64,000 nucleotides of DNA, taken from positions 1-64,000 of the IMG/VR virus record IMGVR_UViG_3300050821_018050. The stretch is one strand, 5' to 3'. A program made the position numbers and the translations under genes. Numbering within the stretch: the first letter of the stretch is position 1; each line of letters begins with the position of its first letter. The notes under the pieces were generated by a model. The model ran no database searches. It had not been told where the DNA came from and saw only the letters and a list, made by a program, of their open reading frames with translations. Shown here one piece after another: positions 49,280 through 56,725 of the stretch. Origin of the DNA: a virus.

Positions 49280-49308
49280 AGTGTACTTTCTTTATAGGGA
49301 TATGTCAA
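49280..49308 (-). promoter_or_regulatory. sigma70-like promoter for the lipoprotein gene
   Basis: On the minus strand: TTGACA (49308-49303), 17-bp spacer, TACACT (49285-49280), then a short leader with AAGGAG before ATG 49262. Confidence 0.72.
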
Positions 49309-49314
49309 TATAAA

Positions 49315-49884
49315 TTATGTAAGACTGTAAGGTGGCGCAAATTTTAAATCAAACTCATTTATCACTCTTAAAAATACTTGATCAGCGCTCAAGACAGCCG
49401 TATCAAGCACTAGATCAAATTGGCCCTCAATTGAATCTAAATCAATTTCAGAAGGATGATTGGTATTGTTACGCCACCCATCGGTACGACCTGCTCGCAC
49501 TTGTTCGTCAGCCTTTAATCGAATACGTAAAGCATTAGGAAATGCATGAAATTCATTTTGAAAACGACAATCGTCAATAATGACAACTCCGCTATTAAAA
49601 CTATTAACTACATTTTGGGCAATTTTGACCCAAATATCATCTCCATACGTTTTACGCCCAAAATCGGTCCCAAGCCATTGTAGCAATGAGCCGTCTTTTT
49701 CTGGAGCGTCGATTCCTCTAGCCCGAAGCAAATCTCTGATATTATTGTGCATAGCATAAAGCGTATCCGCGAATTTAACTTGATTTGATGGTATATTTTT
49801 GGATTTAAACCATTTTGCCAATTCTTTTGACAGTGTTGTTTTCCCAGACCCTTGTTTACCCGAAATAATTATAGTTTGAACCAT
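49315..49884 (-). CDS. deoxynucleoside monophosphate kinase
   Basis: A P-loop GKQGSGKTT (residues 9-17) and the T4 gp1-like pattern LLQWLGTDFGRKTYGDDIWV, VIIDDCRFQNEF and an Arg-rich lid (RLKADEQVRAGRTDGWRN). Phosphorylates dNMPs for phage DNA synthesis. 189 residues is a usual length. First gene of the minus-strand cassette, with a GGGAG ribosome-binding site. Confidence 0.85.
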   Translation of the reverse strand: MVQTIIISGKQGSGKTTLSKELAKWFKSKNIPSNQVKFADTLYAMHNNIRDLLRARGIDAPEKDGSLLQWLGTDFGRKTYGDDIWVKIAQNVVNSFNSGVVIIDDCRFQNEFHAFPNALRIRLKADEQVRAGRTDGWRNNTNHPSEIDLDSIEGQFDLVLDTAVLSADQVFLRVINEFDLKFAPPYSLT

Positions 49885-49914
49885 ATGTGTCTCCCTTGAT
49901 ATCGTTTATTTTTA

Positions 49915-49943
49915 AAAATACCCGGTAATTCAACAAATATCAA
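49915..49943 (-). promoter_or_regulatory. sigma70-like promoter for the dNMP kinase gene
   Basis: On the minus strand: TTGATA (49943-49938), 17-bp spacer, TATTTT (49920-49915), leader of about 25 nt. Confidence 0.55.
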
Positions 49944-50008
49944 CCACGAGTTGTTAACGTGTTTAAGTATATATAATTGCTTATCTATTAAATCGAACAT
50001 GACCCATT

Positions 50009-50017
50009 CCTAATATT
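50009..50017 (+). promoter_or_regulatory. late-type promoter motif CCTAATATT
   Basis: Exact core 20 nt before the fibre ATG 50038, with CAGGAGAA as ribosome-binding site. Confidence 0.7.
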
Positions 50018-50037
50018 TATGTCAGGAGAAATACACA

Positions 50038-52611
50038 ATGGCATTTAGTTCATTACTTATTACAAAAGAAACACCAGATCGTTCTAATGAACTTTTGAAA
50101 AATGAAACGGATTCAGGCACCTTCTTTAGAAGTGTTACTACTTATTCTGATCCGAGTACCACTTACGCCAAAAACGTTAGTGCTGGATACGTAAAAATCG
50201 TAGAATCTGATTTAGATTTTATTACTGCGACTGGACTTACCCCATTAACTACATGGGCATGGCAATTAGACAGTTCAAGTCAAACATTTAATGGATCAGA
50301 CAATAAAATTACTTTAGTTTATAAAATTGCATTAAACGGTGGACATTTTATTTATCGCACCATAACGGAATATCGCGATACCAGCAGTAATTTGATCAAA
50401 AACGCCGATGAATCAATTAAAAGTTCATATCCATCTGGCGGAGGTGGCGGCGCAGTTGCGTCTGTTTTCGGTCGCACAGGTGCAGTATCCGCTCAAACAG
50501 GAGACTATACAGCTACACAAATAGGTCTCGGCAATGTAAATAACACTTCAGACGTTAATAAGCCCGTTAGCACGGCCCAAGCGGCAGCAGACGCCGCAGT
50601 ACAAGCGTATGCGATACAACGTGCAAATCAAACAGGTACACAAACCTCTTCTACCATTTCAGATTTTACTCCAGCAGCGTTGGCTGCCGCAGAAACTGCT
50701 TTAGGAACTGCAAACGGTTTTGCATCTTTGGATGGATCTGGCAAGTTAACCTCTTCTCAAATTCCTGCGTCGGTTATAGGTGCTTTGAGTTACAAAGGCA
50801 CATTAGACGCTTCAGTCGGATCGTATCCAGCATCCCCAGCAAAAGGTGATTATTATGTAATTAATGTGGCTGGTACAATCGTTGGACACGTGTATAATAT
50901 TGGCGATTGGGCAGCTTATGATGGGACTCAGTGGGATTACATTGACAATACCCAAAATGTAGTCTCGGTTGCCGGTAAGACAGGAATTGTTACTTTAGCT
51001 CCATCTGATGTATCTTTAGGTAATGTAAATAATACTTCAGATGTTAATAAACCGGTTAGTACCGCACAAGCTGCAGCAGATGCTGCGGTTGAAGCATTTT
51101 CTATTCAACGTGCTAATCATACAGGATCGCAAACTGCTTCTACGATTTCCGATTTTAGTACAGCTGTAGCATCTACCGCAGCACTTAAAGCTAATAATCT
51201 TTCTGATCTAGCTAGCGCATCTACAGCTAGGACTAATTTAGGCTTAGGCACAGCCGCTACTCAACCAACCTCTGCCTTTGATGCTTCTGGAGCTGCTGCA
51301 GCAGCACAAGCTGCAAGCGATCCTTCTGGTAGCGCAGCAGCCGTATTAGCCTCTTCTTTACAGAAATCTTCTAATTTATCTGATTTGGCCAGCGCTTCTA
51401 CAGCTAGGACTAATTTAGGGTTAGCCGCTGTAGCTGCGACAGGAGCATATTCAAGTTTATCAGGAACTCCTTCTGCATTACCGCCAAACGGAGCAGCCGG
51501 TGGATCTTTAGCAGGAACTTATCCTAATCCATCTATTGCTGCGACTGCAGTCACCGCAGGTACATATGCAGCTGCAACCATTACTGTAGGTGCAGATGGT
51601 CGTATTACCGCAGCATCTGCCAGTGGAGCTTCTACACTGCCCACTTATCAAGCTAGCTTTAATAGCGAGTATAATGTTTTAACGAGTTATGCCGGTGGAT
51701 CGAGCGACGGATCTCTAGCAAAACCATACACCACCGTTCAAGCAGCAATTAATGCTGCGATCACTAATGGCGGTGTGAATAATGTTGTTTTGATGCACGA
51801 CTCTTCGACTGAAAATCTTACAATCAATAATTCTACGGCTGGCCTTTTAATTACAGCAGCCGTCTCGAATACTGTGGATAGTCAGCGAATTGCTTTAAAT
51901 GGTAATATTACCATTAGCGGAACCAGTACGCGAGTAAAAATCAAAGACATTAATGTGTTATTCCCAGGCGGAACCTCCCCGGATCTAATTGATACTTCGA
52001 CTGGCGGTAGACATTATTATGCTAATGTAGGATTCCAAGGCGGCGGAGGTATTCAATTTAGCGGTTCATGGGCGAGATGGCATGAGTTTACGGATTGCAC
52101 CATTTCAGGTGCAATTAGTATTGCAGGAACTCCGGCAGCTAATTCTTCTATTAGTTGCTGGCGTGTGCGAGGTGGTGGAAACTATACTGTAAATGCCACG
52201 AATGCAACATTAAATTTATATGACAGTTTTTCAGTCGGAAATATTACGCAAACAGCGGGTGTTTTAATTATGGACGGAGGTCGTAACTTTGTTGCGGGAT
52301 CTTCCATTACTTCTACTACCAATGGGGCTGGCGATTTAATGGGCATCAGTAATGTTAATTTTGAAACAGGTGCAGGAACATATTACATCATCAATAAAAC
52401 CGGTACTTCTCCATATATTCTATCTAACGTTCTTCGTAATCAAACTAGTGATACTTTAACTGGAACGAGAGTAAATTACGGATCTTCGGCTACTGATTTC
52501 AGATATGTTCCTGCTAACTCTGGTAATTGGTCAGGTACTGCCCCAGCAAATATTGCTAGCGCTATTGATCGTATTGCTGCAGTTGTAGGTAATCCTACCC
52601 CTATTCCTTAA
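50038..52611 (+). CDS. tail fibre/spike with beta-helix-like C-terminal region (857 aa)
   Basis: The N-terminal 130 residues are probably the virion-attachment part. A repeat-rich shaft follows: VASVFGRTGAVSAQTGDYTA and VVSVAGKTGIVTLAPSDVSL, two copies of LGNVNNTSDVNKPVSTAQAA, and two copies of LSDLASASTARTNLGL, all typical phage fibre modules. After residue 545 the sequence (SSDGSLAKPYTTVQAAINAA) starts a right-handed beta-helix-like region with Asn/Thr-rich turns, as in receptor-binding or polysaccharide-binding tips. Likely determines host range. Confidence 0.83.
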   Translation: MAFSSLLITKETPDRSNELLKNETDSGTFFRSVTTYSDPSTTYAKNVSAGYVKIVESDLDFITATGLTPLTTWAWQLDSSSQTFNGSDNKITLVYKIALNGGHFIYRTITEYRDTSSNLIKNADESIKSSYPSGGGGGAVASVFGRTGAVSAQTGDYTATQIGLGNVNNTSDVNKPVSTAQAAADAAVQAYAIQRANQTGTQTSSTISDFTPAALAAAETALGTANGFASLDGSGKLTSSQIPASVIGALSYKGTLDASVGSYPASPAKGDYYVINVAGTIVGHVYNIGDWAAYDGTQWDYIDNTQNVVSVAGKTGIVTLAPSDVSLGNVNNTSDVNKPVSTAQAAADAAVEAFSIQRANHTGSQTASTISDFSTAVASTAALKANNLSDLASASTARTNLGLGTAATQPTSAFDASGAAAAAQAASDPSGSAAAVLASSLQKSSNLSDLASASTARTNLGLAAVAATGAYSSLSGTPSALPPNGAAGGSLAGTYPNPSIAATAVTAGTYAAATITVGADGRITAASASGASTLPTYQASFNSEYNVLTSYAGGSSDGSLAKPYTTVQAAINAAITNGGVNNVVLMHDSSTENLTINNSTAGLLITAAVSNTVDSQRIALNGNITISGTSTRVKIKDINVLFPGGTSPDLIDTSTGGRHYYANVGFQGGGGIQFSGSWARWHEFTDCTISGAISIAGTPAANSSISCWRVRGGGNYTVNATNATLNLYDSFSVGNITQTAGVLIMDGGRNFVAGSSITSTTNGAGDLMGISNVNFETGAGTYYIINKTGTSPYILSNVLRNQTSDTLTGTRVNYGSSATDFRYVPANSGNWSGTAPANIASAIDRIAAVVGNPTPIP
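50511..51432 (+). repeat. duplicated shaft modules within the fibre gene
   Basis: A segment near 50523-50605 recurs near 51011-51093 (LGNVNNTSDVNKPVSTAQAA), and one near 51190-51240 recurs near 51372-51422 (NLSDLASASTARTNLGL). DNA identity is high but not perfect, with mainly third-base changes. Confidence 0.75.
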
Positions 52612-52818
52612 TTAACCCTTACGGGCTTTAAATAAGGAATTTACAATCGCTTCCCAGCTTACGAACCATTCTTTAGATGGGACGCTTTTTTTAGAAAGCA
52701 GAATCTCATCTTCAAATTGGAAACGAACGCCTTCTTGTGTAGGGACTGCACCTAAGATCTTAATATCTTTTTTTGCTTGTGGTTTTTTTGCGGCTAGAAG
52801 TGGTTTCGATTTTTGCAT
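52612..52818 (-). CDS. small hypothetical protein (68 aa)
   Basis: A basic N-terminus (KSKPLLAAKKPQAKKDIKIL), then VRFQFEDEILLSKKSVPSKE. Last gene of a minus-strand operon, overlapping the upstream gene by 59 nt and ending directly against the fibre stop. Function unknown. Confidence 0.58.
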   Translation of the reverse strand: MQKSKPLLAAKKPQAKKDIKILGAVPTQEGVRFQFEDEILLSKKSVPSKEWFVSWEAIVNSLFKARKG

Positions 52819-53215
52819 TGAGTGACTCCAATTGTTTTTGGGCTCGTAAAAAAGCCTGTTGTGTTTTGAACAGTTTAGTTAAAACGATAGATGGAATTTC
52901 GTCAACGTCGTTATGAAAAGAAATCGTTCCTTCAGAATCAATGGTCCCATAAATTGGGCCAATATCGAAATCTAATGAATCAATAGACAAAGGTTGCCCA
53001 TCGATAAACTCTTTTCCAAATTGATATGACTTTTTATCTTCTCTAATGTTAAATGTGCCATCTCGGAAAACGTGATTTACAGTAACTTTTTTGCCAGCAA
53101 AACGATCCATATCATCAATAAAATTTGGACCAACATCTCGCGCAAAACGTAATACAGACAATGGTTTCAACTTTACGGTCAGACCTTCTTTTAATACTAA
53201 TTTCTTAACTGCCAT
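52760..53215 (-). CDS. small protein with SH3-like N-terminal region (151 aa)
   Basis: The start ATG 53215 is chosen because AGGAG lies 7 nt upstream; a longer frame starts at 53239. Residues about 1-80 (VKKLVLKEGLTVKLKPLSVL; AGKKVTVNHVFRDGTFNIRE) look like a small barrel domain seen in short phage proteins. The C-terminus is a coiled-coil-like basic tail. Function unknown. Confidence 0.65.
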   Translation of the reverse strand: MAVKKLVLKEGLTVKLKPLSVLRFARDVGPNFIDDMDRFAGKKVTVNHVFRDGTFNIREDKKSYQFGKEFIDGQPLSIDSLDFDIGPIYGTIDSEGTISFHNDVDEIPSIVLTKLFKTQQAFLRAQKQLESLNAKIETTSSRKKTTSKKRY

Positions 53216-53225
53216 TTGATTTCTC

Positions 53226-54056
53226 CTAGTGATGAGCAATTGCGAATAATCGCGTAGGTTGCTCGGGGTTTAAATAATACAATTTATATACATCAATCAT
53301 TCCATTTGGATAAGTCTTCATCAAACGCCATACCCAAATTTTATACATTAGTGCCCAAAACCAGTTTCTCTTTTTCAGCGGAAACCATATTACGTAAGCG
53401 AGCGTGCGAGCATCTGTATTAGATGGGTCCGCAAACATCCCGATCATCTGCCCGACAAGGAGACCCACCCACCGAAGTGGAGTAGTAAGCCCTCCGGCAG
53501 CGAAATCCTTAAGGGCCAATAACCCAGGACTTCGACCAAACCAGCTATAAAAGCAAAATTTAGTCGGATCGCTTACGTTAAAACAGAATCTTGCTTTGCC
53601 TAAACCGATAATCCTTGCAAGTAGAAGAGTTTGTTGAGACTCTGTTACTTGTCCTGCATCTGGATATGAGGTATCGGCTTCAGTAAGATTAGATTTGGAA
53701 TTAAAAGAATTCATACCTTCGGCGAAAAGATCTTCCACGCCTAAGTTTAAATCTTTAATAATCATTTCGAATGCAAGACGAGCTGTTGTGTTATCCATTG
53801 AATCATATTCAGTGGATCCCGGTGAACGTCGTTGCAATCCTGGCTGAACTGTAAGGATTTTGAAAATGTCAACCAATGCCTTAGCCCGAGCTTTTGCATC
53901 TTCTAAAAATGCAGCCTGAGATAATCCATTGATAAGATGCTCGACAGAATATAGCACACCATCTTGAGACTGTTGACCGGGTTGAAGGGTCGTTAATCCA
54001 GTCTCATCAGTAAATGCCATAGATTGAGCATCAAACGGGGTTCTTTGGTCGCCCAT
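53226..54056 (-). CDS. hypothetical protein (276 aa)
   Basis: No family recognised. A helical middle (AKARAKALVDIFKILTVQ; DLNLGVEDLFAEGMNSF), then a C-terminal part rich in Trp/Tyr with WFPLKKRNWFWALMYKIWVW, amphipathic rather than clearly transmembrane. The start is ATG 54056 behind AAAGGAAA. Main gene of a minus-strand operon headed by a tRNA-like gene. Could be a virion or membrane-associated protein. Confidence 0.65.
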   Translation of the reverse strand: MGDQRTPFDAQSMAFTDETGLTTLQPGQQSQDGVLYSVEHLINGLSQAAFLEDAKARAKALVDIFKILTVQPGLQRRSPGSTEYDSMDNTTARLAFEMIIKDLNLGVEDLFAEGMNSFNSKSNLTEADTSYPDAGQVTESQQTLLLARIIGLGKARFCFNVSDPTKFCFYSWFGRSPGLLALKDFAAGGLTTPLRWVGLLVGQMIGMFADPSNTDARTLAYVIWFPLKKRNWFWALMYKIWVWRLMKTYPNGMIDVYKLYYLNPEQPTRLFAIAHH

Positions 54057-54225
54057 TGGCTTTCCTTTCAGATCTTTTAATGCGAAATTGTTCTAACTCA
54101 ATATCACTTCTGGCCGCTTGGGAAAGGAATAAATCTCTTAATTTACCACTCGATAGAGCAGCTTCTTTTAGACTAATTCTAATCAAAACCTTACGATGAC
54201 GAATTTCTTGAGATAGGAGTCGCAT
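54031..54225 (-). CDS. small basic helical protein (64 aa)
   Basis: Starts at ATG 54225 (MRLLSQEIRHRKVLIRISLK), with AAGGA upstream. Strongly basic and helical, ending RKANGRPKNPV. Overlaps the next gene by 26 nt. Function unknown. Confidence 0.6.
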   Translation of the reverse strand: MRLLSQEIRHRKVLIRISLKEAALSSGKLRDLFLSQAARSDIELEQFRIKRSERKANGRPKNPV

Positions 54226-54231
54226 CAATGA

Positions 54232-54573
54232 TTATCCTTCGGTAGGTTTTTCGTTTTGAGCTTTAGTGAGTAATGCTTTTTGACGAGCTAGCATTACTGC
54301 AGCGTCAGCATTAGGATTTTTGGTTGCAGCACTAGAAAGAACGTCATCTTCGCCGTAGCCTGCGATTGCGATTAACATCGTATGGGGTGTAGCTTCGTCG
54401 AGCGCAGCACAGAAAGTTTGCGCAGCTTCTTGAGCATCGCGAATTTCTACTTTATTCCCACGGTCTTCGTAATTTTTACGAGCAGCCGCAGATAACACGG
54501 TTACATCCATATCTTCAGTTTTTGAGGTGCCATCGTCTTGTTTAGTGGTCATGCTTACTTTTTTAATTTCCAT
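54232..54573 (-). CDS. small hypothetical protein (113 aa)
   Basis: Begins MEIKKVSMTTKQDDGTSKTE; the body is Ala-rich and helical (DAQEAAQTFCAALDEATPHT, AVMLARQKALLTKAQ). Overlaps the upstream gene by 19 nt. Function unknown. Confidence 0.62.
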   Translation of the reverse strand: MEIKKVSMTTKQDDGTSKTEDMDVTVLSAAARKNYEDRGNKVEIRDAQEAAQTFCAALDEATPHTMLIAIAGYGEDDVLSSAATKNPNADAAVMLARQKALLTKAQNEKPTEG

Positions 54574-54743
54574 TGTACTTCTACTCCGTTTTTGTTTAAG
54601 TATGATTCGAGCCCAGCGAGGATACAGAAAGTCTGTATACTTTTCTCGTTGTTGCAGTCAAATCTACCTTGTTGCATAAAGGCAGTGTGGGCAAATGTTT
54701 TGATCTCTTGAATTGCCTTATCATCGATCTCAACTTTATCCAT
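54555..54743 (-). CDS. small hypothetical protein (62 aa)
   Basis: Begins MDKVEIDDKAIQEIKTFAHT, then CNNEKSIQTFCILAGLESYL. First protein gene after the tRNA-like gene, 16 nt downstream, with AGGAGC as ribosome-binding site. Function unknown. Confidence 0.6.
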   Translation of the reverse strand: MDKVEIDDKAIQEIKTFAHTAFMQQGRFDCNNEKSIQTFCILAGLESYLNKNGVEVQWKLKK

Positions 54744-54759
54744 GCTGCTCCTTAAATTC

Positions 54760-54854
54760 TGGTGTCAAAGTGTGGATTGGAACCACATTACCGAGTTTAT
54801 CTCGGACTAAGAATTAGCAAAACCCTCGCAGAGTTCACACCTCTGTGCTTTGAC
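54760..54854 (-). tRNA. tRNA-like gene, class II with long variable arm, possibly Ser(GCT)
   Basis: Read on the minus strand, GTCAAAG pairs fully with CTTTGAC, followed by ACCA, so the CCA end is encoded. A D-arm-like hairpin (CAGA/TCTG), a long variable arm (CCGAG/CTCGG, loop ATAAA) and a good T-arm (TGTGG-TTCCAAT-CCACA) are present; total 95 nt. The expected anticodon loop TTGCTAA would read GCT (Ser), but its stem pairs poorly (several G-T or mismatched pairs), and base 8 is C where T is usual. It may be a diverged tRNA or a tRNA-like RNA. Its 5' end is exactly the predicted transcription start. Confidence 0.55.
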
Positions 54855-54860
54855 ATAACC

Positions 54861-54889
54861 AGGATAACACGACTCATCTAATCTGTCAA
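54861..54889 (-). promoter_or_regulatory. sigma70-like promoter, +1 at the tRNA-like 5' end
   Basis: On the minus strand: TTGACA (54889-54884), 17-bp spacer, TATCCT (54866-54861), 6 nt, then the first base of the acceptor stem at 54854. It also drives the six genes downstream. Confidence 0.75.
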
Positions 54890-54963
54890 ACATATTTTTT
54901 ATCTAAAATACCCAAAATATATCATGTGAAATATCAATAGGTTAACTCAAGGGTAACTAAATA

Positions 54964-54972
54964 CCTAATATC
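54964..54972 (+). promoter_or_regulatory. late-type promoter motif variant CCTAATATC
   Basis: One-base variant of the core, 28 nt before TTG 55001. Confidence 0.5.
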
Positions 54973-55000
54973 TTAGTATAATTATTTTTAAGGGGATGGC

Positions 55001-55450
55001 TTGGATCACAAATCGGGTAATACAAAAAATAACGGCGCTGCGCCTCAACCCGACATGAGCGGTATTGAGAAAGATGTCTTACATATTCGCGAATTGATGG
55101 ATGTCAAGTTCGAAGCCAATAGAGCCACATTAGAAAAGAATACAGCGGACATTTCTCAGATGAGTTTAATTTTAGGGGAAAACGTTCGCCAACTCGGGAT
55201 CCATATTCAAGGAGTAAAAGAGCTTAAAGAAATGAATGGATTGATGCGAGAAGAAATCAGTTTATTTAGAAATCAGGTTGCAGCAGAAGTAAACGAAATA
55301 AACTCAAGAATGACTAAAGTAGAAGTTCCGTTCGTTTGGTTTAGAACAACAGCTTCTTTTGCAGAAAAAACTCTCTCAATAGTTAAAATCATCATCCTTA
55401 TAGCAATAGGTTTTGGTGCAGACAAAATACTCTCTAAGTTTTTGGAGTAG
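55001..55450 (+). CDS. coiled-coil protein with C-terminal membrane helix, XhlA-like topology (149 aa)
   Basis: Starts at TTG 55001 with AAGGGG 6 nt upstream; an ATG at 54996 is in another frame that soon stops. A long amphipathic helical region (about 20-105) precedes one membrane helix (IVKIIILIAIGFGADKIL). This is the topology of XhlA-type proteins that sit beside holins. The next gene is also a small membrane protein, so a lysis role is plausible but not shown. Confidence 0.65.
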   Translation: MDHKSGNTKNNGAAPQPDMSGIEKDVLHIRELMDVKFEANRATLEKNTADISQMSLILGENVRQLGIHIQGVKELKEMNGLMREEISLFRNQVAAEVNEINSRMTKVEVPFVWFRTTASFAEKTLSIVKIIILIAIGFGADKILSKFLE

Positions 55451-55453
55451 CAA

Positions 55454-55831
55454 ATGTTAGAAAAATTAAATAAAATTTATAAATACCTTACCGAAAAAGG
55501 TATTCCGATGCCATTGGGCTATGATCCGGTATCTAAAAAACCATCTATTACGATCACCTTTGCCCATTTTACTTTTACTATTGCTGTTTTTGCTGTTTTC
55601 AGATATTTAAACAACATGTGTAATATTATGCAAGTTTTGGTTTGCATCATGTTTTGGTCAATGTCTACTGTATTTTATCTTATTCGTCAGATAAATAAAG
55701 CTAAATTCAATTTACAGCAACAAAGTTTTGAATTTGAGGGCGGGGATGGTAATCAAAATAATAACAAAAGAAGCTATGAGCCTCAGTATGCGCCAATGGC
55801 CTCTATAAAGGCAGACGACCCCGACGCTTAG
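55454..55831 (+). CDS. holin-like membrane protein candidate (125 aa)
   Basis: Two hydrophobic segments (ITFAHFTFTIAVFAVF and IMQVLVCIMFWSMSTVFYLI) and a polar C-terminal tail rich in Asn/Gly. It starts 3 nt after the previous stop. The pairing with an XhlA-like gene suggests a holin. It could also be a tail-associated membrane protein. It converges on the next minus gene with a 29-nt overlap. Confidence 0.6.
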   Translation: MLEKLNKIYKYLTEKGIPMPLGYDPVSKKPSITITFAHFTFTIAVFAVFRYLNNMCNIMQVLVCIMFWSMSTVFYLIRQINKAKFNLQQQSFEFEGGDGNQNNNKRSYEPQYAPMASIKADDPDA

Positions 55832-56240
55832 GCTTAATCGTAGCTTTTGGAGCTGGACTCGGTTTGTCTCCTGGGAATTCTTTTACTGATTTCAAAGAAG
55901 CTCTTTCAATAACATCGATAAGAAGTACTTGCTGCATTTCTCTTAATCGAAATTCATTTTCGCTTACATTATAAAGAGCCACATTGATAAAATTGCCCTC
56001 TTTATAGGCTCCCATCATCATGATGCCTTTTTCGAAAAGTTCTTTTGGAGCCCTAAATTGGAAAGTCATACTATTTTCGTCATCTGGGTGCATAAGCTCT
56101 AATTTAAATGGTAAATACAAAGAGGTGAGACCACTTTTAAGGCGCATGTCTGGGAAATCTCCTGAAGTAACTTTTAGTGCGATGGTCCCACCTTCTTGAA
56201 TGGGGGCGTTAACTTGGCTTTTAATAATATATTGTCTCAT
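55803..56240 (-). CDS. small hypothetical protein with predicted leaderless mRNA (145 aa)
   Basis: I choose ATG 56240 (MRQYIIKSQVNAPIQEGGTI) because it lies exactly 6 nt after TATTAT (56252-56247) on the minus strand; a longer frame opens at 56258. A beta-rich body (LTSLYLPFKLELMHPDDENS), then a basic Pro/Lys tail (APKATIKPKRRGRLPL). A single reversed gene between plus-strand tail genes. Function unknown. Confidence 0.65.
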   Translation of the reverse strand: MRQYIIKSQVNAPIQEGGTIALKVTSGDFPDMRLKSGLTSLYLPFKLELMHPDDENSMTFQFRAPKELFEKGIMMMGAYKEGNFINVALYNVSENEFRLREMQQVLLIDVIERASLKSVKEFPGDKPSPAPKATIKPKRRGRLPL

Positions 56241-56246
56241 GGTCTT

Positions 56247-56274
56247 ATAATACCACAAAAAACATTTTAAGCAA
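56247..56274 (-). promoter_or_regulatory. sigma70-like promoter, ATG at +1
   Basis: On the minus strand: TTGCTT (56274-56269), 16-bp spacer, TATTAT (56252-56247), 6 nt, ATG 56240. Confidence 0.55.
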
Positions 56275-56338
56275 CCGCCGATGAGAATCTATGGTAATAT
56301 TCGAGAGTGAGTATAAAGCAAAGGAACAGAGGTAATTA

Positions 56339-56725
56339 ATGGATACAATAAAGACAATCGAACTAGTAACAACCGGCCAAGATACAGGTCACCCATATTC
56401 TGGCAATTTTGAAGTCAAAACCGTTCTTTCAAGACGGGATCGTTTCGCTGCAGATCAAAAACGTAGAGAAGTGCTAGGGCCAGGAGGAGACTCAGCCCTA
56501 CCAACATTACAAGGCGAAGCCTTTATGATTGGTCAATTATGGGTGCGAGTGGTAAAAGCGCCAGATTGGTGGTCTAATGCCAATTGTGGCTTAGATTTAA
56601 AAGACGAGAACGTTACGCCAGAGCTTTTTGAACTTGCTTTAAAAGCAGAGTCTGATGCCGTAAAAGAGCTGCAATCTAAAGCGAAGTCGTCTCTGGAAAA
56701 ACTTAGCGAAAATAAGCTCCCCTAA
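56339..56725 (+). CDS. tail assembly chaperone candidate 1 (128 aa)
   Basis: A small protein just upstream of the tape measure, the usual chaperone position. It contains LSRRDRFAADQKRREVLGPG and QLWVRVVKAPDWWSNANCGL, a pattern common in phage proteins at this locus. A degenerate GGTAATATTC lies about 45 nt upstream and may be a weak late promoter. The next gene is coupled by TAATG. Confidence 0.62.
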   Translation: MDTIKTIELVTTGQDTGHPYSGNFEVKTVLSRRDRFAADQKRREVLGPGGDSALPTLQGEAFMIGQLWVRVVKAPDWWSNANCGLDLKDENVTPELFELALKAESDAVKELQSKAKSSLEKLSENKLP

